Shown here piece by piece: positions 8,626 through 17,601 of a DNA stretch of 64,000 bases (positions are counted from its first letter, which is position 1; every line of letters starts with the position of its first letter). The DNA lies in assembly GCA_009842675.1 (NCBI GenBank), contig VYEX01000005.1, positions 17,500-81,499 on the forward strand. Direction: 5' to 3'. Below the pieces are notes generated by a model that worked only from the letters and a program-made list of their open reading frames with translations, searched no databases and had not been told where the DNA came from. Source of the DNA: Acidimicrobiia bacterium (GTDB lineage Bacteria; Actinomycetota; Acidimicrobiia; Acidimicrobiales; Bin134). The position numbers and the translations under genes are program-made.

Positions 8626-9669
8626 TCATAGGCGGTTCTCAGAAATCACGCTTGCCACGTCGTCCCCGTGGAGCAATCCCACGGGCGGCCCATCCTCGTC
8701 GCACACCACCACAGGGGACGTGGATCCGAGCAAGTGGGGGAGCGCGGCCTCCAGCGGCGTTGTTGACGAGACCCGCGGCCAGCCGGGGTCGACGGCGGCA
8801 CCATCGAGGGGCCGCATCAGCGAACAGGCCTGCAAAACCTTGGCCACCGGAGCATCCTGGGTGAATGCCCGCACATAGTCATCGGCCGGGTTGGTGAGAA
8901 TCTCCACCGGGGTGCCGACCTGAACGAAGGCCCCGTCGTTCATGATGGCGATCCGGTCGGCCAGCTTCAGCGCTTCGGCAAAATCATGGGTGATGAACAC
9001 CAGGGTCCGCTGGAGTTTCATCTGGAGGTCGATGAGCTCGTCCTGCATATCTCGGCGGATGAGCGGGTCGAGGGCAGAAAACGGCTCGTCGAAGAACAGC
9101 ACCTCGGGATCGACGGCGAGGGCTCGGGCCAAGCCCACCCGTTGCTGCATGCCGCCGCTGAGCTGTTGGGGAAAGTGGTCGCCCCAACCCTCCAATCCGA
9201 CCGTGTCCAGCAGCTCCCGGGCTCGGTCTTGGCGGTCTTGGCGATCCACACCCTGCACCTCGAGTCCGTAGGCCACGTTGTCCACCACCTTGCGATGGGG
9301 GAACAGACCGAAATGCTGGAACACCATGGCCATCTTCTGGCGGCGTAACTGACGCAGTTTGGCGCTGTCAGCTTGGGTGAGTTCTGTGCCGCACAACTCG
9401 ACGGTTCCCTCGGTCGGTGCCACCAAATGGGAAACGCACCGGATGAGGGTGGATTTGCCCGACCCGGAGAGCCCCATAACCACGAACGTCTCCCCGGCGT
9501 CCACGTGGAAGCTGACGTCGCGGACGGCAACCACGCTTCCCGTGGCAGTTTGGATCTTCTCACGGGTGGCCCCCGCTTCGGCCATCTCCCTTGCTTCGCG
9601 TGGCTTTCTTCCGAAGACCTTCCAGACGCCCTCAACTCGGACTTGGACTGTTTCGCTGGCTGTGTCCAT
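8626..9669 (-). CDS. proV: Glycine betaine/proline ABC transporter ATP-binding protein (ProV/OpuAA-like)
   Basis: A 347-residue ABC ATPase. It has Walker A GLSGSGKST (about 74), Q-loop QHFGLFPHRKV, signature LSGGMQQRVGLARAL (about 168), Walker B VLFFDEPFSALD (about 190) and the switch His in FITHDFAEALKLADRI. The first 40 residues hold the ProV-type insertion (VFGRKPREAREMAEAGATREK). About 75 residues after the ATPase form a CBS-like region (DAPVAKVLQACSLMRPL, then PVVVCDEDGPPVGLLHGDDV), the element through which OpuA senses ionic strength. The start is ATG at 9669, divergent from the tetR gene, and the gene is the first of the operon with the double permease. Confidence 0.92.
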   Translation of the reverse strand: MDTASETVQVRVEGVWKVFGRKPREAREMAEAGATREKIQTATGSVVAVRDVSFHVDAGETFVVMGLSGSGKSTLIRCVSHLVAPTEGTVELCGTELTQADSAKLRQLRRQKMAMVFQHFGLFPHRKVVDNVAYGLEVQGVDRQDRQDRARELLDTVGLEGWGDHFPQQLSGGMQQRVGLARALAVDPEVLFFDEPFSALDPLIRRDMQDELIDLQMKLQRTLVFITHDFAEALKLADRIAIMNDGAFVQVGTPVEILTNPADDYVRAFTQDAPVAKVLQACSLMRPLDGAAVDPGWPRVSSTTPLEAALPHLLGSTSPVVVCDEDGPPVGLLHGDDVASVISENRL

Positions 9670-9736
9670 TGCGCCCCAGTCCTAGACCTTACCGTCCGCT
9701 CAGACGGGTATCGGCTTGGAGTACCCTGACTCCGCA

Positions 9737-10354
9737 ATGGCGGAATCGAAGGGGCGGACCAGGAATCTGCCGGTGCAGGAGCGGGCGGTGCTGACCCGTG
9801 ACCGGATTCTGCAAGCGGCCGCCGAAGTGATCAAACAGGAGGGTGTGTCCTCGCTGACCCTCGACAAGGTGGCGGCCCAAGCGGGGGTGAGCAAGGGCGG
9901 CTTCCTTTATCACTTCGGCTCCAAAGACGCGTTGATCATCGGGCTGCTCAACCAGGTGATGGGAGTCCTTGACAACGAGCTCAATGTGTTGGCCGATGGC
10001 ATTGACGCCCGCCGGGGAGCGTTCGCACTGGCCTATCTCGATTACGTTCGGGAGCCGACTCAGGCGGCCACCGATACAGCGGTGTCGATACTGGCCGCAG
10101 CTGCGGTAGACGACGATCTGCTGGACAGCACGCGGGAGACTTTTGAACTCTGGCAAGACCGGCTTCGCCATGACGACGGTCTCGACGATGTGGTGGCGCT
10201 GTTGGCCCGGATCGTGGGCGACGGTCTCTGGCTTATCGATCTGTTCGGACTGGCACCGCCCACCGCGGAGGAACGCAGGAAGGTGATCGACCTGGTTTCC
10301 GACCTGATTGGCGATCATGGAGCGGCTCGGGACCTGATCAGTTCAGCGGAATAG
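9737..10354 (+). CDS. TetR-family transcriptional regulator
   Basis: A 205-residue regulator. The N-terminal TetR helix-turn-helix runs from about residues 20 to 65 ([20 protein letters not shown], then [20 protein letters not shown]). The remaining helical domain should bind a ligand and dimerise. It sits between the betaine transporter genes and the choline dehydrogenase gene, both of which point away from or against it, so it probably plays the role BetI has in proteobacteria; that is inference. The start is ATG at 9737; a TTG at 9716 in the same frame is possible but lies closer to the divergent transporter promoter. Its last 40 bp overlap the convergent betA gene. Confidence 0.88.
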   Translation: MAESKGRTRNLPVQERAVLTRDRILQAAAEVIKQEGVSSLTLDKVAAQAGVSKGGFLYHFGSKDALIIGLLNQVMGVLDNELNVLADGIDARRGAFALAYLDYVREPTQAATDTAVSILAAAAVDDDLLDSTRETFELWQDRLRHDDGLDDVVALLARIVGDGLWLIDLFGLAPPTAEERRKVIDLVSDLIGDHGAARDLISSAE

Positions 10355-11967
10355 ACCGGGACGTCCTCGGGGGGAAGCGGCTCGCTCCCCAGTATGAGGT
10401 CAGCTGCCTTCTCGGCAATCATCATCACCGGCGCATAGATGTTGCCGTTGGTGACGGTGGGCATCACAGAGGCATCCACCACCATCAGCCCGCTGGTGCC
10501 GTGAACCTCCATTGTCTTGGGATGCACGACCGATTGGTCATCGGTGCCCATCCGGGCCGTTCCGGCCGGATGCAGCGCGGTCTCGGCATCGTGGGCCACC
10601 CAGTCCATGATCTGCTGATCAGTGGAGACATCGGGCCCGGGTGACAACTCGCCGGCGTTGTAGGGGGCGAACGCCGGTTGGTTCATGATGGTACGGGTCA
10701 CTCGTATGGTTTCAACCCACTCGCGGCGGTCTTGCTCGGTGGAGAGGTAATTGAATTGAAGGGCAGGCTTGGATTTGGGATCACGCGACTTGATCCGCAA
10801 TTGGCCTCGGGCATCCGAGTACATGGGTCCAACATGAACCTGATACCCGTGACCGCTGCTTGGCGATGAGCCGTCATAGCGGATGGCCAGCGGCAAGAAG
10901 TGGAACATGAGATTCGGGTAAGCCTCGTTGGGGTTGGAGCGCACGAAGCCACCCCCCTCGAAGTGGTTGGTGGCTCCCGGACCCCTCCGGGCCAGCCATT
11001 GCAGGCCGATCCAGGGCCGGCGCCACAGCTTGAGGGCTGGTTGCATGGACACTGGTTGGCTCGAGGCGTATTGGATGTACACCTCCAAGTGGTCCTGAAG
11101 GTTCTCGCCCACGCCGGGAAGATCAGCCACCACCGGGATGTCCAGCGATTCCAGCAGGTCGGCCGGACCCACACCGGAGAGTTGCAGAAGCTGGGCCGAG
11201 CCGAAGGCCCCCGCGCATAGCAGAATGTGGGCCCCCCGGGCGGTGTGGGTGCGTCCCCTTCGCCGGTACTCCACGCCCACTGCCCGGTTCTGATCGAACA
11301 GCACCCGGCTGATGAGGGTGCCGGTCTCCACCTCAAGGTTCTTGCGATCGATCACTGGATGCAGGTAGGCCCGAGATGCTGAGAGCCGTCGGCCTTTGTG
11401 GACGTTGCGGTCGAACGCCGCAAATCCCTCTTGGCGATACCCGTTGACGTCGTCGCTCAACTCGTAACCGGCTTCTTGCACCGCCTTGAAGAATGCGGTG
11501 AACAGTGGGCTGTCGGCCGGTCCCCGCTCCAACACCAGCGGTCCCTCATCACCCCGCCATTGGTCTCCTCCGGCCAGACAGGTCTCCATGCGCTTGAAGT
11601 ACGGCAGACAGTGGCGGTAGTCCCAATTCTCCATGCCGGGCTCGGTGGCCCATTTGTCGTAATCGGCGGGATTTCCCCGCTGGAAGATCATGCCGTTGAT
11701 GGAACTGGAGCCGCCCAGCACCTTCCCACGGGCGTGGTAGACCCGTCGTCCACCCATGTGGGGCTCGGGCTCGCTCTCGTATTTCCAGTCGTAGAAACGA
11801 CTGCCGATGGGAAACGCCAGGGCCGCGGGCATGTGAATGAACACATCCCACTTGTAATCCCGGCGCCCTGCTTCCAACACCAGAACGCTGCTGTCGGCAT
11901 CCGCGCTCAGTCGGTTAGCCAACGCGCAGCCCGCAGAGCCGCCTCCGACGATGATGAAGTCGTACAA
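10315..11967 (-). CDS. betA: Choline dehydrogenase (GMC oxidoreductase)
   Basis: A 550-residue FAD enzyme oxidising choline towards glycine betaine. The dinucleotide-binding start [17 protein letters not shown] is followed by the GMC signature [19 protein letters not shown] segment (about 85-100) and, near the C-terminus, [13 protein letters not shown] with the catalytic His and [19 protein letters not shown]. Stretches such as [50 protein letters not shown] and [12 protein letters not shown] closely follow E. coli BetA as I remember it, which argues for choline rather than another alcohol. The start is TTG at 11967, supported by an AGGAG 6 bases upstream. No betaine aldehyde dehydrogenase gene is in the window. 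Confidence 0.9.
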   Translation of the reverse strand: MYDFIIVGGGSAGCALANRLSADADSSVLVLEAGRRDYKWDVFIHMPAALAFPIGSRFYDWKYESEPEPHMGGRRVYHARGKVLGGSSSINGMIFQRGNPADYDKWATEPGMENWDYRHCLPYFKRMETCLAGGDQWRGDEGPLVLERGPADSPLFTAFFKAVQEAGYELSDDVNGYRQEGFAAFDRNVHKGRRLSASRAYLHPVIDRKNLEVETGTLISRVLFDQNRAVGVEYRRRGRTHTARGAHILLCAGAFGSAQLLQLSGVGPADLLESLDIPVVADLPGVGENLQDHLEVYIQYASSQPVSMQPALKLWRRPWIGLQWLARRGPGATNHFEGGGFVRSNPNEAYPNLMFHFLPLAIRYDGSSPSSGHGYQVHVGPMYSDARGQLRIKSRDPKSKPALQFNYLSTEQDRREWVETIRVTRTIMNQPAFAPYNAGELSPGPDVSTDQQIMDWVAHDAETALHPAGTARMGTDDQSVVHPKTMEVHGTSGLMVVDASVMPTVTNGNIYAPVMMIAEKAADLILGSEPLPPEDVPVYSAELIRSRAAP

Positions 11968-11991
11968 CGACTGCTCCTAAAGAGAGGAAGA

Positions 11992-12036
11992 GAGAACCGG
12001 TGTCGGCGACTCCCGCAGCCGCCGACACCGGTTCTC
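11992..12036. terminator. Strong 17-bp hairpin between the binding-protein gene and betA
   Basis: GAGAACCGGTGTCGGC (11992-12007) is perfectly complementary to 12021-12036, and G12008 pairs with C12020, leaving an 11-base loop. On the minus strand it follows the substrate-binding-protein stop at 12046 and precedes betA. There is no long U tract, so it may act as a terminator, a partial terminator or an mRNA 3'-stabilising structure. Confidence 0.65.
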
Positions 12037-12045
12037 AGCTGGAGC

Positions 12046-13025
12046 CTAGGAGGGGAGCCAAGCGCTCCAGACGCTCTCGTTGGCCTCGATCCACTGAGCT
12101 GCGGCGTCTTCCACGGACATTCCGTCGTTCTCAATGGCAGCCAGCATCGAGATCTGGTCGGCGGTGGAGTAGCTCATAGCCCGCAGGAAGTGATCCGCAT
12201 CAGGAGCGTTCTCTGCCAGGTCGGCATTGACGATCTTGAACAGAGCGTCTTCGGGATAGTCGCAATCGATGCCTCCATCGGCATCCCGGGCATAGCACTC
12301 ATCGCTGTAGGCGGGCAGGGCCACCCTGGTGAGGTCATAGGTGCCGAATGCCGAGTGCGGTGTCCAGAAGTAGAACAGCACCGGGTCTTCGCGGCTGTAG
12401 GCGGCGTCCAAAGAAGCCAGGATGCCGGCCTCAGAGCCGACGTAGACAATCTCCAGCGGTAGACCGAGATTGGCGATGATCTGCTCGTCATAGATCGTCC
12501 AGCTGGGATCGCCGCTGAGGAACTGCCCTTTGTCGCCGGTTTCGGCGGTGGCGAACAATCCGGCTAGGGCAGGATCAGCGAAGCCTTCCCATGTGGCCAG
12601 GGCTGGCTCGCGATCCACCATGTAGGAGGGCATGAACCAACCGATTTCGCCGACAGGGCCGATCAAACCGGCGTTGTCCACGTTGCCGTCGGAGCTATCG
12701 ATGTAGTCAGCCACGTTGTCGGCGTGACCCGATGGCCACACCTCCAGCGACGCGTCGATGTCTCCGGTGTTTATGGCGGCCCACTGGGCGTTCTCGTCAA
12801 TGTCAACAATTCGACGGTGTAGCCGAGTTCGCTCTCCAGCAATTGGGCGGCTACCGCCACGTTGGCCGCTGAGCCGTTCCACGGGTTGACCGCCAACGTG
12901 ATTGTCGACTGAGAGCCTCGGGAGTCGTCGTCGTTGCCGCAGCTGACGGCGACGAGTGCCAGGACCGCCAAAAGCAAGGCCATGACCCTCCAGCCTCGGG
13001 TTGACTTGGTGTTTTCTGTCCGCAT
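12046..13025 (-). pseudogene. Glycine betaine ABC transporter substrate-binding lipoprotein (ProX/OpuAC-like), frameshifted
   Basis: Two overlapping frames each hold half of one protein. From ATG 13025 (RBS GGGGG) comes a lipoprotein signal MALLLAVLALVAVSC followed by GNDDD, then the OpuAC start TLAVNPWNGSAANVAVAAQL and SELGYTVE. After that this frame loses sense. The other frame resumes at VDIDENAQWAAINTGDIDAS and continues through EVWPSGHADNV, GEIGWFMPSYMV and the typical ProX C-terminus to the stop at 12046. One missing base within about 12803-12814 would rejoin them. The gene is otherwise intact, so this is either a very recent inactivation or a sequencing error. It should supply ligand to the ABC transporter encoded nearby. 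Confidence 0.82.
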
Positions 13026-13192
13026 GGGATCCCCCTAAATTCAATTGCCGAAAACAGGCTAGCTGGACTGTTTTCTAAGATAGCACATCCCTACGCCGTG
13101 CGCTAGAGGGTCTTGGCCATTTGGCAAAGCAGGCATGCTGAGGGCCATGCTGGGCATCCCGACAAGACGATTCGACGATAGGAGAGAGAGCG

Positions 13193-13567
13193 ATGTCTGA
13201 TCTGCCGACCGATCCCAGCGAACTGGTGAGTGCGTTTTGCGCCGCGTGGGCCAACGGCGATGCCGATGAGCTGATGGCCTACTTCACCGACGACGCCGTC
13301 TATCACAACGTGCCGATGGATCCCTTGGAGGGAGCCGAGGCGATTCGGGCATTCTTGGAGGGGTTCTTCGCCACATCTGGAGGCATCGTGTTCGAGACCC
13401 ACAAACAAGCGGCCAATGGCAATGTGGTTCTGAACGAGCGAACCGACTACATCAACACCGGCGACGGCCAGCTGGCATTGCCGGTGTGCGGCGTGTTCGA
13501 AGTGAGCGACGGGCGCATCGCCCGCTGGTCGGACTACTTCGACATGGGACAGTTCGCCGGCGGCTGA
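13193..13567 (+). CDS. Limonene-1,2-epoxide hydrolase-like protein (SnoaL/NTF2 fold)
   Basis: A 124-residue cone-shaped NTF2-fold protein. It keeps the residues used by limonene epoxide hydrolase: the Tyr/Asn pair in AVYHNVPMDPLEG (about 41-43), the Arg-x-Asp pair in NERTDYI (about 83-85) and the second Asp in RWSDYFDMG (about 115). That makes epoxide hydrolysis through an activated water plausible, although the natural epoxide is unknown. The start is ATG at 13193 after GGAGAGAGA. It is a single gene divergent from the betaine-binding-protein gene and convergent with the PLP enzyme gene. Confidence 0.78.
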   Translation: MSDLPTDPSELVSAFCAAWANGDADELMAYFTDDAVYHNVPMDPLEGAEAIRAFLEGFFATSGGIVFETHKQAANGNVVLNERTDYINTGDGQLALPVCGVFEVSDGRIARWSDYFDMGQFAGG

Positions 13568-13603
13568 GAGCGTCGCCGGCCCGGCGTCGAACCAGCGGGC
13601 GGC

Positions 13604-14815
13604 TCAGTCGCCGAATAGCTCGGAGAGGGTATCGACCACGTACCCGACGTCGTCTGACCCCAGCCCGTGGTGGGTGGGGATGCACAGCGCATGGCTCATC
13701 ACCAAGTCGGCGTTGGGGAAGCCGTCGGCCGGGGCCCGGTGATCAATGCCCGAGAAGCCGGGCTGGCGAAGGATATTCCCGGTCCAGACCATTCGGGACT
13801 GCACATTGCGGTCTTCGAGGAAGTTCTGCACATCGGTGCGGTCGTACCCCGACTCGGGCCGCAGGATGAACCCGTAGCGCATCCAGGTGGTCTCCAGTTC
13901 GGGTGTGGTGCGGGGCAAGATCACCTTGTCGGTGTGGTTCACCAGCAGATCGTTGTAGCGATTGAAGGCGTGCTGACGGCGGGCGTTGAACTCTTGGAGT
14001 TTGGCGAATTGCACCAGCCCGTAGGCCGCCCCCAGCTCGGAGGGCTCGAAGTTGTAGCCCAGGTCGTCGAAGATGAAGATCTGGTCGTACATGGTGCCGT
14101 CGTCCAACGGGCCCCAGCGAGTGTCCTGCCCCTTGCGGGAGCCGTAGAGGTACGACTCTGACCGCCGTCCCCAGCGGCGCCGGGTCAGGCACTTGTCGTG
14201 CATCTCGGGATCGTCCATGGCCACCAAACCACCGTTGCCCGCGCAGGTGAGCGAGTGGGAGATGGCGAAGCTGGTGAGGCTGATGTCGCTGCGGGCGCCA
14301 ATCCGGGAGCCCCGCAGCCTGGTGTCCAGCACGTCACAGGAATCTTCGATCACCTTCAGCCCGTGCTCGTCGGCAATGGCCCGGATGACGTCCCAGTCAG
14401 GGCAATTGCCCATCAGGTTGGGGGTCATGATGGCCTTGGTGCGGGGTCCGATCATCTCGGTGATGCGGTTCACGTCGATCTGGAAAGTGTCGGGCTCCAC
14501 ATCTACAAAGACCGGCACCAGGCCCAGTTGCACGATGGAGGACACGTCGGTGGAGAAGGTGAGCACCGAGGTGATGATCTCGTCACCGGGTTCCAAGTCG
14601 AGCAGTCCAATCCCCAGCAGCAGAGCCGAGGAGCCGGAGTTGACCATCACCCCCAGCTCCTTGCCCAGCACCGTGGAGACCTCATCCTCGAAGCGGGCCA
14701 CGTTCTCGCCGATGTTGAGGTCGCCCGAGCGCAGCACCGCGAGCACGGCTTCGATCTCGCGCTCGTCTTGGATGGCCCCGGCGGGCGGCAGGGTGCGGAC
14801 TGGTTGATTCGCCAT
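13604..14815 (-). CDS. DegT/DnrJ/EryC1-family PLP enzyme, E1/ColD (3-dehydratase)-like with His in place of Lys
   Basis: A 403-residue fold-type I PLP/PMP enzyme. NSGSSALLLG (about 59), VFVDVEPDTFQIDV (about 102), HGLKVIEDSCDVLD (about 151, with the cofactor Asp) and LGYNFEPSELGAAYGLVQF (about 255) fit the sugar aminotransferase/dehydratase superfamily. Where aminotransferases have the Schiff-base Lys, it reads TSFAISHSLTCAGNGG with His187. The His, together with WTGNILRQPGF and the ending VGYVVDTLSELFG, matches CDP-4-keto-6-deoxyglucose-3-dehydrase E1 (RfbH/AscC) and ColD. The Cys ligands that bind E1's 2Fe-2S cluster are absent, as in ColD. No nucleotide-sugar genes are adjacent. Confidence 0.8.
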   Translation of the reverse strand: MANQPVRTLPPAGAIQDEREIEAVLAVLRSGDLNIGENVARFEDEVSTVLGKELGVMVNSGSSALLLGIGLLDLEPGDEIITSVLTFSTDVSSIVQLGLVPVFVDVEPDTFQIDVNRITEMIGPRTKAIMTPNLMGNCPDWDVIRAIADEHGLKVIEDSCDVLDTRLRGSRIGARSDISLTSFAISHSLTCAGNGGLVAMDDPEMHDKCLTRRRWGRRSESYLYGSRKGQDTRWGPLDDGTMYDQIFIFDDLGYNFEPSELGAAYGLVQFAKLQEFNARRQHAFNRYNDLLVNHTDKVILPRTTPELETTWMRYGFILRPESGYDRTDVQNFLEDRNVQSRMVWTGNILRQPGFSGIDHRAPADGFPNADLVMSHALCIPTHHGLGSDDVGYVVDTLSELFGD

Positions 14816-14826
14816 GGCCGACGATC

Positions 14827-15306
14827 CTACGCCGGTCGCTGCTCTACCAGCCGCACCAGGGGAATGCGGCGGTGGGGGGCTTTGTCCTGATAGTCGGCGT
14901 ACCAGGCCCGGTCGGCCACCAGGCCTTCCCAGGTGGCCCGGTAGTCGTCGCCGTCGCAGATGTCGGCCACCGCCCAGAAATTCCGCCCTTCATCGGTGAC
15001 CAGCAGTTCGGGGTTGGCCTCTTTGTCGGCCAGGTTGAAATACCAGGACGGGTGGGCTTTGGCCCCGGCATACGACGCCACCACAATGCGATGGCCATCA
15101 GGATCTCTCCAGTAGGGCAGGGCCACTTTGTGCTCATTGCCCGAGCGCCGCCCGATAGTCCGGATGAGCACATGGTGCATGCCCGCGACGCCCCAGACAG
15201 CGGGGTCGTCGCTGGACTCCATGGCCTCCACATGCATCTTCGTGATGACTGGGATTTCCTCCAGCGACGGGGTCTCCCAGTCTTGTTCCACTCGTTGATC
15301 GCTCAT
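14827..15306 (-). CDS. Nitroreductase/quinone reductase family, Ddn-like (deazaflavin F420-dependent)
   Basis: A 159-residue split-barrel protein. The core shows LIRTIGRRSGNEHKVALPYW (about 48-67), then HRIVVASYAGAKAHPSWYFN (about 72-91) and NPELLVTDEGRNFWAVADI. TxGRxSG followed by PWYxNL-like residues is the mark of mycobacterial Ddn and its F420H2-dependent quinone reductase relatives, thought to reduce menaquinone or other substrates. The start is ATG at 15306, 28 bp downstream of the amidohydrolase gene and probably in its operon. Confidence 0.82.
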   Translation of the reverse strand: MSDQRVEQDWETPSLEEIPVITKMHVEAMESSDDPAVWGVAGMHHVLIRTIGRRSGNEHKVALPYWRDPDGHRIVVASYAGAKAHPSWYFNLADKEANPELLVTDEGRNFWAVADICDGDDYRATWEGLVADRAWYADYQDKAPHRRIPLVRLVEQRPA

Positions 15307-15334
15307 CGGCTATCTCCTCTATTGGGTCGAGTAC

Positions 15335-16201
15335 TCAGTCCAGTTTCAATACCCGGCGGGCATTCTCCCGCAGGAATCCGGGCCATACTTTGTCCCGGAA
15401 GGGAACGTCTTTCATGTCGGTCATGATCCGCTCCAGCGACAGGCCCATGGGGAAGTAGCCGGCGTAGACGACCTTTTCGGCGCCCCGGGTGTTGGCGTAG
15501 CGGATGATGGCCTCGGGGTAGTGCTTGGGGGCGAACGCCGAGGTTGAATAATGCAGCCCGGGCCACTTCAACATGAGCTTCACGGCCAAGTCCTCCCACG
15601 GCTCGCAGCCGTGGCGGGTGACGAAGGTGAGCTCGGGGAAGTCGTACATCACCCGGTCGATGCGCTCCACGTGCTGGGGTGAGAACGGGAATCGGGGGCC
15701 GGGCACGCCGGCGCATACGAAGATGGGCAGGTCGAGCTCCACACACTTGGCGTAGATCGGATAGAACTTGGCGTCGTCGATCGGCACCTGGGGGAAGCAG
15801 CCCGCGGGGAATGCCCCCACCGCTTTGACGCCCCACTCCCGGTGGAGTTGGTCGATGCGGCGCACTTCTCCCATTACGTCGTTGGGGTCGACGCTCATGG
15901 AAGGGATGAACCTCTCTGGGAAGTCCTTCAGTGCCCGCTGGCCGGAATCGTCCTCGCAGGAAATCAGCGCCAGCTCGATGTTGAACCGGTCCATTTCCTT
16001 GAGCGTTACCTGAACGGGGTCGTCATCGGTGCCGTACAGCTCCTTGGGCACGCCTTTGAACATGTACTCCACCGGAAAGTCGAACTCCTCAGACGACTGG
16101 GCGTCCTTGGTTTGGGTCCGGATGAAGTCGTAAGTGGAGAAGTCGGGCTTGGGGAACCCGATCATCGTGTCGATGATCGGTATGTCGGCGGGCATGGCCA
16201 T
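15335..16201 (-). CDS. Amidohydrolase-family TIM-barrel protein
   Basis: A 288-residue protein of the Amidohydro_2 type (ACMSD/resorcylate decarboxylase-like). It starts with the strand IPIIDTMIGFPKP, has FIPSMSVDPND, VKAVGAFPAGCFPQ, LPIFVCAGVPGPRFPF, LTFVTRHGCEPWED with a metal-type His, and ends in EKVVYAGYFPMGLSLERI and FLRENARRVLKL. The usual N-terminal HxH pair is replaced by IDTMIG, so the metal site is degenerate and hydrolysis or decarboxylation is uncertain. The start is ATG at 16201 after AAAGGGA. The next gene upstream encodes a second amidohydrolase. Confidence 0.75.
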   Translation of the reverse strand: MAMPADIPIIDTMIGFPKPDFSTYDFIRTQTKDAQSSEEFDFPVEYMFKGVPKELYGTDDDPVQVTLKEMDRFNIELALISCEDDSGQRALKDFPERFIPSMSVDPNDVMGEVRRIDQLHREWGVKAVGAFPAGCFPQVPIDDAKFYPIYAKCVELDLPIFVCAGVPGPRFPFSPQHVERIDRVMYDFPELTFVTRHGCEPWEDLAVKLMLKWPGLHYSTSAFAPKHYPEAIIRYANTRGAEKVVYAGYFPMGLSLERIMTDMKDVPFRDKVWPGFLRENARRVLKLD

Positions 16202-16257
16202 GATGTTGGTCCCTTTCGGTCGGCTGGTCGGGTGGGCGATGCTCAGGCGGCCAATCC

Positions 16258-17460
16258 TCAGGCGGCCAGTGCGGAGCGGGGGGTGATCACATCCCAGGCG
16301 TTGTCCCGCATCATGGCTTTGGCCTCTGAGTCGGTGAAGTTGGGAATGTCGTATATGAAGTCGGTGGGAACCTCCAGCCCCTCGGCGTGGGGGTAGTCGG
16401 AGCCGAACAGCATGTGGTCGGCGCCCATCGTCTCTTTGATCAGGTCGATGTCGTCCTCGTAATAGGGCGATACCCAGACATGGGCCAAGAACTGGTCAAC
16501 CGGGTCGGTCTGGAACTCGTTGGGCATTTTGCCGTAGGCGATCTTGAGCTCCTCCACCAGCCGGGGAGCGAACATCCCCCCGTTCTCAATGCAGGCGATC
16601 CGCAGGTTGGGGTGGCGGTCGTACAGCCCATGGCACACCATGGCCGCCATGGTGTCGAAGATCTGGCGGTCGTGGCCGGTGACCTGCTTGAACGTGGAAG
16701 TTCGGAACGACTGGAAGTCCTCGGTCGGCTCCCACATCTCGTTGTATTCGTGCAGGCCGCCGTCGCCGCCGTGCATCCCCACGGTGATGCCAGCCTCAGC
16801 GAGGCGGGCCCACACCGGGTCGTAGTCGGGCATTCCCGGCGATTGGCTCCCGCCGTCGGCGGTGGGCACCGGCCCGGGCACCATCACCACCATGCGGGCG
16901 TCGTTTTCCAAGGCCCACTCCACTTCGGAAACGGCCCAGTCCACGTTGATCATCGAGATCACCGGAGCGGCGAATATGCGCTCCTGATAGGCGAAGCCCC
17001 AGTCCTCGGCCAGCCAGCGGTTGAATGCGGTAAAGGCCGCCACCACCGCCGGAGGGTCGTGGCGCAGGGATTGCTCCATGCCCACGCCCAGAGTGGGGAA
17101 GAACAGGGCGGCTTCGATGTTCTGGGCGTCCATGAGCTCGAGGCGCTTGTCCCGATCTCGATACTCGGGCCGCTCGGAGATGGGGTCGAGTTCGCCGAAC
17201 ATAGTCTTCACGTCCACACCGTCTTTGTTGCGGCCCCGGAAGAAGTCCTGGAGCGCCCCCGGCTTGGACACCGGGTCGAACGTGGGGTTGGGGATGAACC
17301 GGTTGATCTTGCCCGCCACCAGCAAGCGCTGCTTGCCGTCGATGTTGGCCCACTGCATGCAGCGTTTCTTCATGGTCGGGTCGATGTAGCGAATGAAGGC
17401 GTCGGTGGCCTCGTAGTAGTGGTTGTCGGCGTCGAACACCTTGAAGGGCAGGTCTGCCAT
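16258..17460 (-). CDS. Amidohydrolase-family TIM-barrel protein, ACMSD-like
   Basis: A 400-residue protein. It opens with FKVFDADNHYYEATDAFIRY, where the DxDNH motif is the metal-binding strand of this family. Later elements are LFFPTLGVGMEQSL, VISMINVDWAVSEVEWAL, AEAGITVGMHGGDGGLH (central His), LRIACIENGGMFAPRLVEEL and MLFGSDYPHAEGLEVPTDFI, where GSDYPH carries the conserved Asp. Such proteins are abundant in Acidimicrobiia and mycobacteria and include decarboxylases and hydrolases. The start is ATG at 17460, preceded by GAGG; the frame stays open much further upstream, but that part lies opposite the mutase gene. Confidence 0.82.
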   Translation of the reverse strand: MADLPFKVFDADNHYYEATDAFIRYIDPTMKKRCMQWANIDGKQRLLVAGKINRFIPNPTFDPVSKPGALQDFFRGRNKDGVDVKTMFGELDPISERPEYRDRDKRLELMDAQNIEAALFFPTLGVGMEQSLRHDPPAVVAAFTAFNRWLAEDWGFAYQERIFAAPVISMINVDWAVSEVEWALENDARMVVMVPGPVPTADGGSQSPGMPDYDPVWARLAEAGITVGMHGGDGGLHEYNEMWEPTEDFQSFRTSTFKQVTGHDRQIFDTMAAMVCHGLYDRHPNLRIACIENGGMFAPRLVEELKIAYGKMPNEFQTDPVDQFLAHVWVSPYYEDDIDLIKETMGADHMLFGSDYPHAEGLEVPTDFIYDIPNFTDSEAKAMMRDNAWDVITPRSALAA

Positions 17461-17601
17461 TTTGCACCTCTGGATGGGGGAGAGAACGCCTTGATTGTCC
17501 TCCTCATCGGGAATCGGCCACAAGTTGCGCTGCGAAAAGCGACAGCCAGGCTTCTTTTCCAAGGCGGGAAGATTGAGGGCCAGGACGTACCATTCAGAGT
17601 T

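Noticed and set aside
16387..17601. Open frame extending the methylmalonyl-CoA mutase small subunit by some 400 codons upstream
   Set aside because: It lies opposite the amidohydrolase gene, has no mutase similarity, and family proteins begin near [17 protein letters not shown]. It is a codon-bias shadow; the real start is at 17602 or 17617.
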